Assembly: GCF_018448905.1 (NCBI RefSeq)
Contig: NZ_RCWA01000005.1
Span: 1-64,000, forward strand
DNA: 64,000 nt
Direction: 5' to 3'
Origin: Photorhabdus heterorhabditis
Lineage (GTDB): Bacteria > Pseudomonadota > Gammaproteobacteria > Enterobacterales > Enterobacteriaceae
Shown here: in pieces, positions 1 to 8,643 of the stretch
Position numbering within the stretch: the stretch's first letter is position 1
Layout of the letters: the number at the start of each line of letters is the position of its first letter
Position numbers and translations under genes: made by a program
The notes under the pieces: model-generated
What the model was told of the DNA's origin: nothing
The model's input: only the letters and a program-made list of their open reading frames with translations
The model's database searches: none

Positions 1-118
1 TATCAATGCGGCGCTCAACATCCGGCGCAAGGGCATACAGGAATTACAGGCGGCGGGACTCGTCGTTTCTGCCCATGGAGGCCAGCGTAAATCCGTCACA
101 CAGACGGTTGCGGCCTGA
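1..118 (+). CDS. tnpB: TnpB (IS200/IS605 OrfB) C-terminal end, partial
   Basis: An open frame enters from the left edge and ends with TGA at 116-118. The last 38 codons contain Asn-Ala-Ala-Leu-Asn-Ile near the start and a Gly-Gly-Gln-Arg-Lys stretch near the end, typical of the tail of IS200/IS605 OrfB proteins (TnpB, RNA-guided nucleases related to Cas12). The catalytic domain would lie outside the window, so I cannot say whether the gene is intact. It lies just upstream of ribH, where ribD would be expected, so the element separates ribH from its usual partner. Identification rests on a short tail plus the hairpin that follows. Confidence 0.7.
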   Translation, partial: INAALNIRRKGIQELQAAGLVVSAHGGQRKSVTQTVAA

Positions 119-127
119 GAAGTGGGA

Positions 128-155
128 AGACTCGCCGTTTACGGCGGGGAGCAGT
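128..155 (+). mobile_element. IS200/IS605-type right-end hairpin
   Basis: Ten bases after the tnpB stop there is a small stem-loop (CGCCG, loop TTTA, CGGCG, 133-146) followed by a G-rich run and GCAGTCAC. IS200/IS605 ends carry imperfect subterminal hairpins instead of inverted repeats. In TnpB systems this end also forms the 3' part of the guide RNA. The exact element boundary, near 155, is inferred. Confidence 0.5.
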
Positions 156-259
156 CACTTTGCTTGTTTTTATACTTTGTTGCTAAATCGGCAGGCGCAG
201 CTAACGAAAGAATATGATAGAATCCGCCCCCTGCGGATATGAACAGATAAAGGAAGGCT

Positions 260-730
260 ATGAACGTAATCAAAGGTGTTGTTGCAGCTCCACAAGCCCG
301 TGTGGCGATTGCTATTGCACGTTTTAACCACTTCATTAATGACAGTCTGTTAGACGGCGCGGTAGATGCGCTTGAGCGTATCGGTCAGGTTGCCTCAGAA
401 AATATTACTGTTGTCTGGGTTCCTGGTGCATATGAATTACCATTGACGGTGAAGACACTGGTTGAAACTCAAAAATATGACGCAGTTATCGCGCTGGGTA
501 CAGTTATCCGCGGTGGTACCGCTCACTTTGAATACGTTGCTGGTGAATGCAGTTCCGGTCTGTCTAATGTGGCAATGACCAGTGAAATTCCAGTGGCATT
601 TGGTGTTCTTACTACAGAAAGCATTGAACAGGCGATTGAGCGCGCTGGAACTAAGGCGGGTAATAAAGGTGCAGAAGCTGCATTAACCGCCTTGGAAATG
701 GTCAATGTCATTAATGCCATTAAAGGCTGA
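260..730 (+). CDS. ribH: 6,7-dimethyl-8-ribityllumazine synthase
   Basis: Condenses 5-amino-6-ribitylaminouracil with 3,4-dihydroxy-2-butanone 4-phosphate to give lumazine, the penultimate step of riboflavin synthesis. The 156-aa length is normal for the cytosolic RibH family. Motifs of the active site are visible: Ala-Arg-Phe-Asn near residue 20, Pro-Gly-Ala-Tyr-Glu near residue 57, and the Gly-Thr-Val-Ile-Arg-Gly-Gly-Thr-x-His segment near residues 81-90 with the catalytic His. The ATG follows AAGGAAGG. It is followed 26 bp later by nusB, the usual operon partner. Upstream the usual ribD is not seen; the TnpB element lies there instead, so ribH probably has its own promoter between 155 and 250. 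Confidence 0.96.
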   Translation: MNVIKGVVAAPQARVAIAIARFNHFINDSLLDGAVDALERIGQVASENITVVWVPGAYELPLTVKTLVETQKYDAVIALGTVIRGGTAHFEYVAGECSSGLSNVAMTSEIPVAFGVLTTESIEQAIERAGTKAGNKGAEAALTALEMVNVINAIKG

Positions 731-756
731 TTTTAGTTTTAATTAAGGGGAATCTT

Positions 757-1176
757 GTGAAACCTGCTGCTCGTCGTCGTGCTCGTGAGTGCGCTGTTCA
801 GGCTATATACTCATGGCAGTTATCTGGCAATGACATTGCTGATATTGAATTACAGTTTTTGTCGGAGCAGGACGTCACTGATGTTGACGTAACCTATTTT
901 CGTGAATTGCTGTCAGGGGTAGCTGTGAATGCGGTTAAACTGGATGCTTTTATGGCTCCTTATCTTTCCCGTCAGCTCGAAGAGTTAGGTCAGGTAGAAA
1001 AAGCCATTTTACGTATCGCTATATTTGAACTAAGTTATCGTGATGATGTCCCTTATAAAGTGGCTATTAACGAAGCTATCGAATTGGCAAAAGTCTTTGG
1101 TGCTGAAGATAGTCACAAATTCGTGAATGGAGTACTGGATAAATCGGGTCCAGCAGTACGTAAGAAAAGAAAGTAA
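757..1176 (+). CDS. nusB: Transcription antitermination factor NusB
   Basis: RNA-binding antitermination factor that with NusE (S10) binds boxA in rRNA leaders. The protein is 139 aa, all helical in character, with the family N-terminus ([11 protein letters not shown]) and the conserved [10 protein letters not shown] segment near residue 105. The start is GTG at 757, supported by AAGGGG eight bases upstream and by alignment with the E. coli N-terminus; no ATG fits. It lies 26 bp after ribH, as in most enterobacteria, and is followed by a strong stem-loop before thiL. Confidence 0.96.
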   Translation: MKPAARRRARECAVQAIYSWQLSGNDIADIELQFLSEQDVTDVDVTYFRELLSGVAVNAVKLDAFMAPYLSRQLEELGQVEKAILRIAIFELSYRDDVPYKVAINEAIELAKVFGAEDSHKFVNGVLDKSGPAVRKKRK

Positions 1177-1214
1177 CTGCTTGCCGGGTTTTTCCCACCG
1201 CAGACGATGATTTG

Positions 1215-1238
1215 TAAGGCCGGTTATCCCCGGCCTTA
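1215..1238 (+). terminator. Stem-loop between nusB and thiL
   Basis: Perfect 9-bp stem TAAGGCCGG / CCGGCCTTA with a 6-nt loop. There is no long T run after it, so it may be an attenuator or processing site between nusB and thiL rather than a full stop. Confidence 0.5.
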
Positions 1239-1274
1239 TGTTCATAATCATCAGTAACTTTTTGGGATTTTATT

Positions 1275-2264
1275 ATGGCATGTGGCGAATTTGACCTCAT
1301 TGCACGTTATTTTGATCGTCAGGCAACTAATCGGCGTGATGTCAATCTTGGTATTGGTGACGACTGTGCATTGATGACGATAGCCGATAAACAGCAATTG
1401 GCTGTTAGTACGGATACCTTGGTTTCAGGCGTTCATTTCTTACCTGATATCTCTCCTGAAGATTTAGCTTATAAATCTCTTGCTGTGAATCTTAGTGATT
1501 TGGCAGCTGTTGGTGCTGATCCTGCCTGGCTTTTATTGGCGTTAACATTACCGGAAGTGGATGAAAGTTGGCTCAGAGGGTTCAGCGATAGCCTGTTTGG
1601 ACAATTGAACTACTACGGTATGCAACTTATTGGTGGTGATACCACCCTCGGACCAATGAGTCTGACGTTAACGATTCATGGTTTGGTTCCCGTAGGCAGA
1701 GCATTGAGACGTACTGGCGCAAGAAATGGCGATTGGATTTATGTGAGCGGATCGTTGGGTGATAGTGCGGCGGGTTTGGCTCTGTTACAAAACCGTTTGC
1801 AGATCGCTGATCCTGAAGCCTGTAGTTGGTTAATCCAACGTCATCTCAGGCCGCAACCTCGTATTTTGCAAGGGCAGGCGCTGCGTGGGCTGGCAACATC
1901 AGCAATTGATTTATCTGATGGATTGATTTCCGATCTAGGGCACATCCTGAAAGCCAGTCGATGTGGGGCCAGAATAAATCTGGATGCGATTCCTTACTCC
2001 GATGCGATGAGCCAATATATTGAACCACAGCAGGCTCTGATGTGGGCTTTGAGTGGCGGGGAAGACTATGAATTATGTTTTACCGTCCCGGAAAGGAATC
2101 GCGGTGCTTTAGAAATCGCTTTGGCTCATACTGGGGCTAGTTTTAGTTGTATCGGGCAGATTATGCCGGAATCGGAAGGAATTCGTTACTACAGCAATAA
2201 TAAAGAGATTAAATTGGATCTGAAAGGGTTTGATCATTTTATTAAGGAAGAAACTCATGGATGA
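1275..2264 (+). CDS. thiL: Thiamine-monophosphate kinase
   Basis: Phosphorylates thiamine monophosphate to thiamine pyrophosphate with ATP, the last step of the cofactor pathway. The 329-aa protein begins with the enterobacterial N-terminus (Met-Ala-Cys-Gly-Glu-Phe) and shows the PurM-fold ligand residues Gly-Ile-Gly-Asp-Asp-Cys-Ala near residue 27, Gly-Gly-Asp-Thr-Thr near 120, Asp-Leu-Ser-Asp-Gly-Leu near 214 and Gly-Gly-Glu-Asp-Tyr-Glu near 260. It overlaps the pgpA start by 8 nt, so the two are probably translationally coupled. Order nusB-thiL-pgpA is as in E. coli. Confidence 0.96.
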   Translation: MACGEFDLIARYFDRQATNRRDVNLGIGDDCALMTIADKQQLAVSTDTLVSGVHFLPDISPEDLAYKSLAVNLSDLAAVGADPAWLLLALTLPEVDESWLRGFSDSLFGQLNYYGMQLIGGDTTLGPMSLTLTIHGLVPVGRALRRTGARNGDWIYVSGSLGDSAAGLALLQNRLQIADPEACSWLIQRHLRPQPRILQGQALRGLATSAIDLSDGLISDLGHILKASRCGARINLDAIPYSDAMSQYIEPQQALMWALSGGEDYELCFTVPERNRGALEIALAHTGASFSCIGQIMPESEGIRYYSNNKEIKLDLKGFDHFIKEETHG

Positions 2265-2748
2265 AGCAAAACGTCGTTTACGGATGGGTAATCCTTGGCA
2301 TTTGTTAGCGACAGGTTTTGGTAGTGGTTTATCGCCGATAATACCGGGGACAATGGGATCTGTGGCTTCTATTCCATTTTGGTTATTACTGATGCAATTT
2401 CCAGAATGGATTTGCTGGTTGGTTATTATTATCGGGATGTTGTTTGGGATAATGATTTGCCAGCGTACTTCTGATGATATGAAAGTACATGACCACGGCA
2501 GTATTGTTTGGGACGAATTTATCGGTATGTGGATCACGCTGATGGCAATTCCAGTTATTAACTGGCAGTGGGTTTTGACTGGTTTTATTGTGTTCCGTAT
2601 TTTTGATATGTGGAAGCCGTGGCCAATTCGCTGGTTTGATCGCTATGTTCACGGTGGATTAGGTATCATGTTGGATGATATTATCGCGGCTATATTTTCG
2701 TTCGTGATTGTCTGGTTATTGGCGTCCTATCAGGTTTTTGCTTTCTGA
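2257..2748 (+). CDS. pgpA: Phosphatidylglycerophosphatase A
   Basis: Membrane lipid phosphatase that converts phosphatidylglycerol phosphate to phosphatidylglycerol. The predicted 163-aa protein has the PgpA core: Gly-Phe-Gly-Ser-Gly-Leu-Ser-Pro near residue 23, the acidic [11 protein letters not shown] block near residue 80, and Met-Trp-Lys-Pro-Trp-Pro-Ile-Arg near 120, with about three hydrophobic segments. I chose the ATG at 2257 because AAGGAAG lies 7 nt upstream; a longer reading from a TTG at 2230 has no such site. It marks the left border of the 35-kb accessory region. Confidence 0.95.
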   Translation: MDEAKRRLRMGNPWHLLATGFGSGLSPIIPGTMGSVASIPFWLLLMQFPEWICWLVIIIGMLFGIMICQRTSDDMKVHDHGSIVWDEFIGMWITLMAIPVINWQWVLTGFIVFRIFDMWKPWPIRWFDRYVHGGLGIMLDDIIAAIFSFVIVWLLASYQVFAF

Positions 2749-2780
2749 TGTGCGCTAATGAGGTTGATATTAAGTTTGGC

Positions 2781-2808
2781 GCGCTGCATGAGTGTAGCGC
2801 ATATTTTT
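2781..2808 (+). terminator. Rho-independent terminator after pgpA
   Basis: Stem GCGCTGCA / TGTAGCGC (8 bp with one G-U pair), loop TGAG, then ATATTTTT. It closes the ribH-nusB-thiL-pgpA transcript. Confidence 0.75.
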
Positions 2809-2981
2809 CCTTTCAATAAACTTAAAGTTTTATTTTTATTTAAATAACATAAAATACATATTTATTTTAACTTAAGTATAAATTTTAAAAAAATTAATAA
2901 TGTTATTGTTTATATCATATTTATGGTTGGTAAATGGGTATTTAATTGGCCTTTTAAATTGTAAAAAATACCTAATAGGTA

Positions 2982-3108
2982 TATACCCTATTGATTTCAA
3001 GATGCATCGCGGCGGCAAGGGAACGAATCCCCGGGAGCATAGATAACTATGTGACCGGGGTGAGTGAGTGCAGCCAACAAAGAGGCAACTTGAAAGATGA
3101 CGGGTATA
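2982..3108 (+). repeat. ERIC element 1
   Basis: 127 bp, from TATACCC to GGGTATA. It has the ERIC palindromic plan: left arm with ATTTCAAG, centre AATCCCCGGGAGCATAGATA, right arm AACTTGAAAGATGACGGG. Confidence 0.93.
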
Positions 3109-3443
3109 AGTGTTAATTAATAATCTATGTTTGATAAGTGTTTTATATTTCAATTTCCTGTTTTATATGATATTTAAGTCAAACGGAAATCGATAGAAAT
3201 GAGAAGTATGGCATATATCATCTGGTTTGTTTTTAAAATAATTCTTATTTTCTTAAAAAATAATTTATTTCATAATTTGGCTTTAGTGATTATTAAATAA
3301 TTCTTGGTGAAAATTGAAAATATATCAGAGGATAAAACCAACATAATAACAGTTCCTATGGAGCTAAGACTGGCGCTGGAGGGATAAAAATAATATTTAA
3401 ATACCGAACGTAATATTATGTAAATCTTGTTGTTATTATAATA

Positions 3444-3570
3444 TATACCCAATAGATTTCAAGCCGCAGTGCGGCGGCAAGAGAACGCATCCCCAGGAGC
3501 ATAGATAACGATGTGACTGGGGTAAGTGAACGCAGCCAACAAAGCAGCAGCTTGAAAGATGAAGGGTATA
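3444..3570 (+). repeat. ERIC element 2
   Basis: 127 bp with the same TATACCC...GGGTATA ends and central hairpin. It belongs to the GCGGCGGCAAGAGAACGCAT subtype. It lies 42 bp upstream of the serine hydrolase start and may contain or disturb its promoter. Confidence 0.93.
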
Positions 3571-3612
3571 AAAGAATAGATTGAATTGGTTATTTTAAAT
3601 AGAGACAAAATT

Positions 3613-4623
3613 ATGTTATTAAATATTGATTTTGATAATGCGCTACAAGGTTTTTTATATCCTAACATACATGCTTTATTAGTTTCTCAGAATGACCAAA
3701 TAGTTCTGGAGAAATATTTCTCTGGAGAAGATGAATGCTGGGGTGAAAAAAACGGCAAAGTGACTTTTGACAAGGACAAATTACATGACGTAAGGTCAAT
3801 TACCAAAGGCATTTTAGCTATTTTATATGGAGCGGCGATAGAATATCATCAGGCTCCAAAACTCCAGGATAGGTTAATTAACGTATATCCTGAATATAGG
3901 GAAAACAATTCATATAATGGATTGAAAGTAGAGCATATTATAACAATGACATCAGGTATGGATTGGAATGAAAACTATCCATATGATGATATAAAAAATG
4001 ATGAAATCGCAATGGAACATTCACCAGACAGGTATCATTATATATTTTCCAAACCAGTTATTAGTATTCCGGGCAAGAGGTGGAACTACTCAGGAGGATG
4101 CTCAGCATTACTGGGGGGCATAATTGATCGGACTTCTGGGCATACCCTATCTAATTTTGGAGATAAAACCTTATTTACCAAGTTAGGGATAAATCAATTT
4201 CATTGGTATAAAGGAAGGGATGGTATTGACTCAGCGGCATCTGGGCTTCGCTTGACAGGTCGGGGGGTGTTAAAAATTGGGCGATTGATGCTAAATAAAG
4301 GGCGGTATAACGGTATTGATATCATCCCTTCAGCATGGATAGAGGAGATCCTTAAAGTCCGGGTAAAAACAGATGATAGCGACTATAAGTGTTACGGATA
4401 TCACTGGTTTATTGGCGGTTACTATTCTTGCCAGTTGAATAAATATTTTAAGTGGTTCTCTGCCATAGGAAATGGTGGTCAGGTCTTGTTGATATGCCCG
4501 GAGTTAGACGCTGTAGTTGTCATATTCAGCGGAGAGTATAATAAAGATAGCATTTGGGATGATATTAAAAAGTTGCTCGATAACTGTATTTTTCCATTGT
4601 TATCGGCGAGATATTTTAAATAA
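3613..4623 (+). CDS. Class C beta-lactamase-like serine hydrolase, cytosolic
   Basis: The 336-aa protein belongs to the serine beta-lactamase/penicillin-binding-protein-like family (Pfam Beta-lactamase, often an esterase or peptidase). Visible motifs are the catalytic Ser-x-x-Lys (Val-Arg-Ser-Ile-Thr-Lys-Gly, about residue 62), a Trp-Asn-Tyr-Ser-Gly-Gly at the Tyr-x-Asn position (about 160), and Gly-Asn-Gly-Gly-Gln at the third-motif position (about 290). There is no signal peptide, unlike true AmpC enzymes, so it should act in the cytoplasm and is unlikely to give drug resistance. The ATG at 3613 is preferred over a TTG at 3586. ERIC copies lie just before and 4 bp after it. Substrate unknown; related proteins sit in secondary-metabolite clusters, but none is seen here. 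Confidence 0.75.
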   Translation: MLLNIDFDNALQGFLYPNIHALLVSQNDQIVLEKYFSGEDECWGEKNGKVTFDKDKLHDVRSITKGILAILYGAAIEYHQAPKLQDRLINVYPEYRENNSYNGLKVEHIITMTSGMDWNENYPYDDIKNDEIAMEHSPDRYHYIFSKPVISIPGKRWNYSGGCSALLGGIIDRTSGHTLSNFGDKTLFTKLGINQFHWYKGRDGIDSAASGLRLTGRGVLKIGRLMLNKGRYNGIDIIPSAWIEEILKVRVKTDDSDYKCYGYHWFIGGYYSCQLNKYFKWFSAIGNGGQVLLICPELDAVVVIFSGEYNKDSIWDDIKKLLDNCIFPLLSARYFK

Positions 4624-4627
4624 TAAA

Positions 4628-4754
4628 TATACCCGTCATCTTTCAAGTTGCTGCTTTGTTGGCTGCGTTCACTTACCCCAGTCACATCGTTATCTATGCT
4701 CCTGGGGATGCGTTCTCTTGCCGCCGCACTGCAACTTGAAATCTATTGGGTATA
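4628..4754 (-). repeat. ERIC element 3
   Basis: 127-bp ERIC in inverted orientation, starting 4 bp after the serine hydrolase stop. It may supply the 3' hairpin of that mRNA. Confidence 0.93.
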
Positions 4755-4870
4755 TCTGTAATCAGGTGCATGGTTGGTTCACTGATTAAAGTAAATTAAT
4801 AACATTATTCTCTCCTGAACAATGTGCTTAAAATTGTCTGTATATATATGCTAACAGGTATGATACTGAT

Positions 4871-4952
4871 AATGCAGGCGATATTGCCGCCTGCATTAAT
4901 ATTAATGATTTTTGCTTATCTGGGCTTATTATTACTAATAGTAATAATAAGC
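4871..4952. terminator. Two strong hairpins between convergent genes
   Basis: A perfect 10-bp stem (AATGCAGGCG / CGCCTGCATT, 4871-4897) is followed on the + strand by a T-rich stretch. A perfect 13-bp AT-rich stem (GCTTATTATTACT / AGTAATAATAAGC, loop AAT) lies at 4924-4952. They sit between convergent genes (serine hydrolase on +, ADP-ribosyltransferase on -) and probably act as a bidirectional terminator. Confidence 0.6.
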
Positions 4953-4985
4953 AGAAATGCCGTGTAAGTTCCTGCCATTGTCCAG

Positions 4986-6407
4986 TTATTCGTATGGCAT
5001 AACTGGCGTATCTTCATGGTATTTAGTTTCATGTAAATAAATGGTATTCCCTTCAATTTTACTTACTCCAAAGCATGCTTTGGGTGAGTATAAAACTTCA
5101 TTTTCACCACCATTGTTAAATTGCAGGCCATAATCAACACGTAAACTCCTACCACTGTTACCTTGCACAACAAATAATATCGCACGTTCTCCTCTTCCGG
5201 CAACGCTAAATCCTTCTGCTACAGATTTAGTTTTTGACGTTGAGAAAAATTGAGCAGCCTTGAATACTGGAATTTGATCTGGGTTATTCCTTTTAGTATT
5301 TTCAAAATTCCTTACTAATTTATTATAACCGGCTTCTGTAATACCTTGTCCCCGATAAGTCTTTATCATTTTTCCTTGGGGCTGATAGAGATCATCTGCC
5401 GCAGCCTGAACTATGTCTTTTGTATTTCCTTGACAACTTTGCTCTATCAATGATTTCACGTTCTGCCATTCTTTTTGTCGATAATTATCAGCATGGGCTT
5501 TGTAGTATTCATTATAGATTGCTTTACTGCTGATGCTTGGTAAATCACTAAGATTATTTTTTCGATATATTGCTCTTGCTGCTTTATTTAATACTGAGCA
5601 TCCAGCATTAGAGTGGTAAATACGTCCGAATTCTAACAACCTTGCGCTGGCTTTTTTATGATACTCAACAAGCTTAGCTTCTAACTTAAGCTTTTTAGAT
5701 TGAATATTATTTAACGTATTATCAACTTCTTTTAATTCCATTTCCGCCGGCTTATATTTCAATGCGGTCTTTTCTTTCAGCGAAGAATCCTTTTCATCTA
5801 ATACCTGCTTCTGATTTTTTAATTCATCTATTTTCTTCTGAATAGGTTTTATATCATCTTCTAATTTAGATATTTCACTTTCAAGTTTAGTAATATCTTT
5901 TTTTGTGGATTCTATTTTGTGTTTCATAAAGTTTATCGAAAGATTGTTATCCCCCGAATTATATTTATCTTTTGCTTGTGCTTTTTCTTCTGCGTAGCGA
6001 TTTTTGTGAATAATATTTTTAATACATCCTGTATTGACTGGTTTTAGCTTTCCATTTTTTAGCCTTAATTCAGTTTCTCCTCCCAAATTTTTTACATTAC
6101 TTAAACTTTCCATAGCTGTTGTGAGTTTAGAAATATTTTGATTATCATCTTTTACCCAACGTTGACGTTGGGTGATATTATCTGATTTTACACTTACATC
6201 ACCCCGGAGTTTTTCTGAGTCATGTTGTATAACAGATAGTTGAGAGCGAATATTTTTACGTGCCTCTAAATTTTCAGGTGTGTTTTTTATTCCGTTGATT
6301 TTTCCTAAAAGAAGAAACTGTTTTTTTTCCAGCTCACTAGCTTTTGCTGACAAGCAACTTATTTCGGAGTTGATTGTATTAATATTGATACTATTGTGCA
6401 TTTTCAA
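4986..6407 (-). CDS. Predicted ADP-ribosyltransferase, candidate T3SS effector
   Basis: About 473 aa. The C-terminal 130 residues carry the Arg-Ser-Glu signature of ExoS/VopT-type mono-ADP-ribosyltransferases: Tyr-Arg-Gly-Gln-Gly (Arg about 352), Phe-Phe-Ser-Thr-Ser (389-391) and the ExE turn Gly-Glu-Asn-Glu-Val-Leu-Tyr (Glu 435 and 437). Such enzymes transfer ADP-ribose from NAD to host proteins, commonly on arginine when the motif is ExE. The N-terminal 270 residues are Lys/Glu-rich with long predicted coiled coil and no signal peptide, as expected for a T3SS substrate. Start: TTG at 6407 is 7 nt after GGAGAG; ATGs at 6422 or 6401 are alternatives. It lies alone 2 kb upstream of the T3SS needle gene. 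Secretion and target are inference. Confidence 0.75.
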   Translation of the reverse strand: MKMHNSININTINSEISCLSAKASELEKKQFLLLGKINGIKNTPENLEARKNIRSQLSVIQHDSEKLRGDVSVKSDNITQRQRWVKDDNQNISKLTTAMESLSNVKNLGGETELRLKNGKLKPVNTGCIKNIIHKNRYAEEKAQAKDKYNSGDNNLSINFMKHKIESTKKDITKLESEISKLEDDIKPIQKKIDELKNQKQVLDEKDSSLKEKTALKYKPAEMELKEVDNTLNNIQSKKLKLEAKLVEYHKKASARLLEFGRIYHSNAGCSVLNKAARAIYRKNNLSDLPSISSKAIYNEYYKAHADNYRQKEWQNVKSLIEQSCQGNTKDIVQAAADDLYQPQGKMIKTYRGQGITEAGYNKLVRNFENTKRNNPDQIPVFKAAQFFSTSKTKSVAEGFSVAGRGERAILFVVQGNSGRSLRVDYGLQFNNGGENEVLYSPKACFGVSKIEGNTIYLHETKYHEDTPVMPYE

Positions 6408-6422
6408 AACATAACTCTCCAT

Positions 6423-7292
6423 ATAAAAAATTAAAAATATTCATAAAAAAAAATTAGTTAAAATGAAATTGGTTAATTGAGTTAAATATCAGCCATTGAA
6501 TTGGGTTTTACGCTATCTATAGCAAAAATTTTCAGCTATGGCTTCCCTTCTGATAAGCCTGCCTGTATATCATTTGTATGTAACAAAAACGACACAACAT
6601 TATTAAAACAGGTATGATTTAAATTTTTGGTCATTTAAAATAGCTTCTTAATGGTTTTTTTCGTTACATTGTTCCTGAAACCCCAATAATGCTTTATGAT
6701 TGATAAGTATGGGTTATTGTTGGCATAACGGTCCCTTAATATTATCCACTGAGATTTTAATCTCATCATTTTCATATTTCAAATTAACCTTTTTGAAAGG
6801 CTGTTGCTGGGTTTAAATTTATGTTGAAAGCATGTCCACATATCTAGGGGGCAATTTTTAATTTTTTACAAAGGTGCTCATCAATGAAATGATTACACTG
6901 TTATAATGATGAATAAAATGAAAAAAAGTGAAACTTTATTCATAATTTTCTTTTCATGATGAGTGGAGTTAATTGGTTAAAATTTTCTTATATACCCAAT
7001 AGATTTCAAGATGGATCGCGACGGCAAGGGAGCGAATCTCTGAGAGCATAGATAACGATGTGACCGGGATGAGTGAATGCAGCCAACCAAGAGGCAACTT
7101 GAAAGATAACAGGTATATCCAGTGATAAAATTCGGTATGACATTACATACTTTCAAAATAAAAGCTGAACTGGTAATGAATGAAAGACATTGGGCTGATT
7201 AGATTCATATTTTAATTATGAAAAGAGTCAGATATTGAATATCTGTTTGCAAAGATAAATGAATCATCAAAAGTCAGAGCCAATGCTAGGCA
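6423..7292. other. Intergenic region upstream of the ADP-ribosyltransferase
   Basis: About 870 bp with no supported gene. It contains the upstream region of the ADP-ribosyltransferase gene and an ERIC at 6991-7117. The rest is AT-rich sequence of unknown role. Confidence 0.65.
6991..7117 (+). repeat. ERIC element 4
   Basis: 127 bp, TATACCC at the left end, AGGTATA at the right. It belongs to the GATGGATCGCGACGGCAAGG subtype. Confidence 0.92.
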
Positions 7293-7658
7293 CTATGTTT
7301 TCGGAAACTTAATTTGTGGAACCAAAGCATTGTGTTTGAGCATACAATTGCGCCAGGCGCTGCCCGGATCTCCATTATCCAAAGTAGTCTCGGTAAAATA
7401 GGGAATTCCAGTTGTTACAGATTTGGTATAGTTACTGTTACCAAGTGGTTCAGATTGTGAACTTACATAGAAGGCAAATGTAAAAACATGTTTCCCCTCG
7501 TTCCCTGTTATTTTCTTAGAAAGCTCGGTTACACAATCTTTAGCTGAACTATTAATTTGGTTGAACTTTGTATCAGTCTGATTTTCTGTAGATATTTTTG
7601 TCGTACACCCGGTAATGAATATAGCTAGAAAAATTGAAATAATTAGACCGAATCGCAT
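7293..7658 (-). CDS. Small lipoprotein of unknown function
   Basis: The 121-aa protein starts Met-Arg-Phe-Gly-Leu and has a hydrophobic signal segment ending in a lipobox (Ile-Thr-Gly-Cys, Cys about 18), so it should be a lipoprotein. The mature part is polar, with two further cysteines (Lys-Asp-Cys-Val and Arg-Asn-Cys-Met) that could form a disulphide. I do not recognise the family. Start: the ATG at 7658 has AGGATGGA at good distance; an ATG at 7665-7667 overlaps that site, and a longer reading from 7769 would bury the signal peptide. It is divergent from the T3SS operon that begins at 8313. A pilotin role for the secretin is conceivable from location alone. Confidence 0.6.
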   Translation of the reverse strand: MRFGLIISIFLAIFITGCTTKISTENQTDTKFNQINSSAKDCVTELSKKITGNEGKHVFTFAFYVSSQSEPLGNSNYTKSVTTGIPYFTETTLDNGDPGSAWRNCMLKHNALVPQIKFPKT

Positions 7659-8312
7659 ATTTTCCATCCTGGTGTTTGATTTGCTTGGAAAAATATTTTT
7701 AGAGTAACTCTTTTTAAATTTATGAGTAGAAAAATTTATCTGGGTTATTGAATGATTAAGTATACTCATGGCTCATTAGAATGAAAATCTATTTAACATG
7801 GTCGTATCTTTGTTGGCTCATATGGCACCTTGAAACACATTGATACCTATCATATGGCTCAAGAAATCTGAATTTCACATTTAGTAAGGAGAAAATTTAA
7901 TTGTGGTCATTTTGAATCAATTGCAGTCGACAAAATGAATAGTTGGAAGAGGGAGAATTGAAAAATGTACGGCCAATTGGTGTTGTTAGATGCGGTTATG
8001 TCAGAGCCAGTAATAATTTTAACTGTATGTTTTTCTATATTGTTATATTAAAAGCTAAAAATTATTGTTTTCGTATTCAGTCAGTTAACAGAGAATACAT
8101 GAGGGACGCTCCTGCGGCTATTTCATGTTTGTGATTTTTTCTGATTAGCCACATAAAATCAAAAAAAACTGAGTCTTTTTTTTTCACTGGTGATTTTACG
8201 ATGGTATGGGTAGTCTTGTGCCTCGAATATAGGTTATTAACTGTATTCAATAATCTACTTCAGTATGAATGAGTAAAGTAGAATTCTATTTTTTATAAAG
8301 AGGTTATATCTA
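7659..8312. other. Divergent promoter region of T3SS operon 1
   Basis: About 650 bp between the leftward lipoprotein gene and the rightward needle gene. I see no convincing gene; a 63-codon frame at 7943 lacks family resemblance. The promoter of operon 1 and any site for the ToxR-like regulators should be here, but I cannot define them by eye. Confidence 0.55.
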
Positions 8313-8588
8313 ATGGCTGGGACAGTAAGCAAACCCAATTTAACAGATGGTCGACTGACTACGATTGATGCTGCTGGCACATTTCAGGAATTCATTAAAG
8401 TTGCAGATACAGCAATTGAAGAGTTTCTAACAGCTCATACCGAAGAAGGTGGGGCTTTAAACCTTTCATCTGCGGACTCATTAAAGCTTCAGCAATTGAT
8501 GTCAGATCAAAGTATTGCCGCTCAAACAGGGACATCCACGTTAAAAGCGGTAAAAGATAATATCGTAGCGGCAGCACGTAATATCTAA
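8313..8588 (+). CDS. sctF: T3SS needle subunit (SctF-like)
   Basis: The 91-aa protein has no signal peptide and is helical, with a C-terminal half (Leu-Gln-Gln-Leu-Met-Ser-Asp-Gln through Val-Lys-Asp-Asn-Ile-Val-Ala-Ala-Ala) that fits the helix-turn-helix pattern of YscF/PrgI/SsaG needle proteins, which polymerise into the extracellular needle. The length is at the upper end of the family. It is the first gene of operon 1, 55 bp before sctR, with AAAGAGG upstream of the ATG. The other small subunit gene in the locus, at 16798, sits next to sctJ and better fits the inner rod. No cysteines or tryptophans are present. Confidence 0.7.
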   Translation: MAGTVSKPNLTDGRLTTIDAAGTFQEFIKVADTAIEEFLTAHTEEGGALNLSSADSLKLQQLMSDQSIAAQTGTSTLKAVKDNIVAAARNI

Positions 8589-8643
8589 TATTTGCCTTGA
8601 AAAAAGGGTAGTAAAATATATTTTTAACATAGAAGAGTCTTTA

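Larger units (their letters stand above)
2749..3612. other. Intergenic region with two ERIC elements
   Basis: About 860 bp of very AT-rich DNA between pgpA and the serine hydrolase gene. Apart from the terminator and ERIC copies at 2982-3108 and 3444-3570 I see no supported gene. Short frames here are translations of ERIC DNA. Confidence 0.7.

Noticed and set aside
2872-3153. Cys-rich short frames in ERIC copies (also near 4517-4789 and 46409-46666)
   Set aside because: The same peptide appears wherever an ERIC is read in that frame; repeat DNA, not genes. The yajL case differs because a real gene runs into it.
7943-8134. 63-codon frame before the needle gene
   Set aside because: No family, membrane or signal features and no conserved context; likely part of the promoter region.
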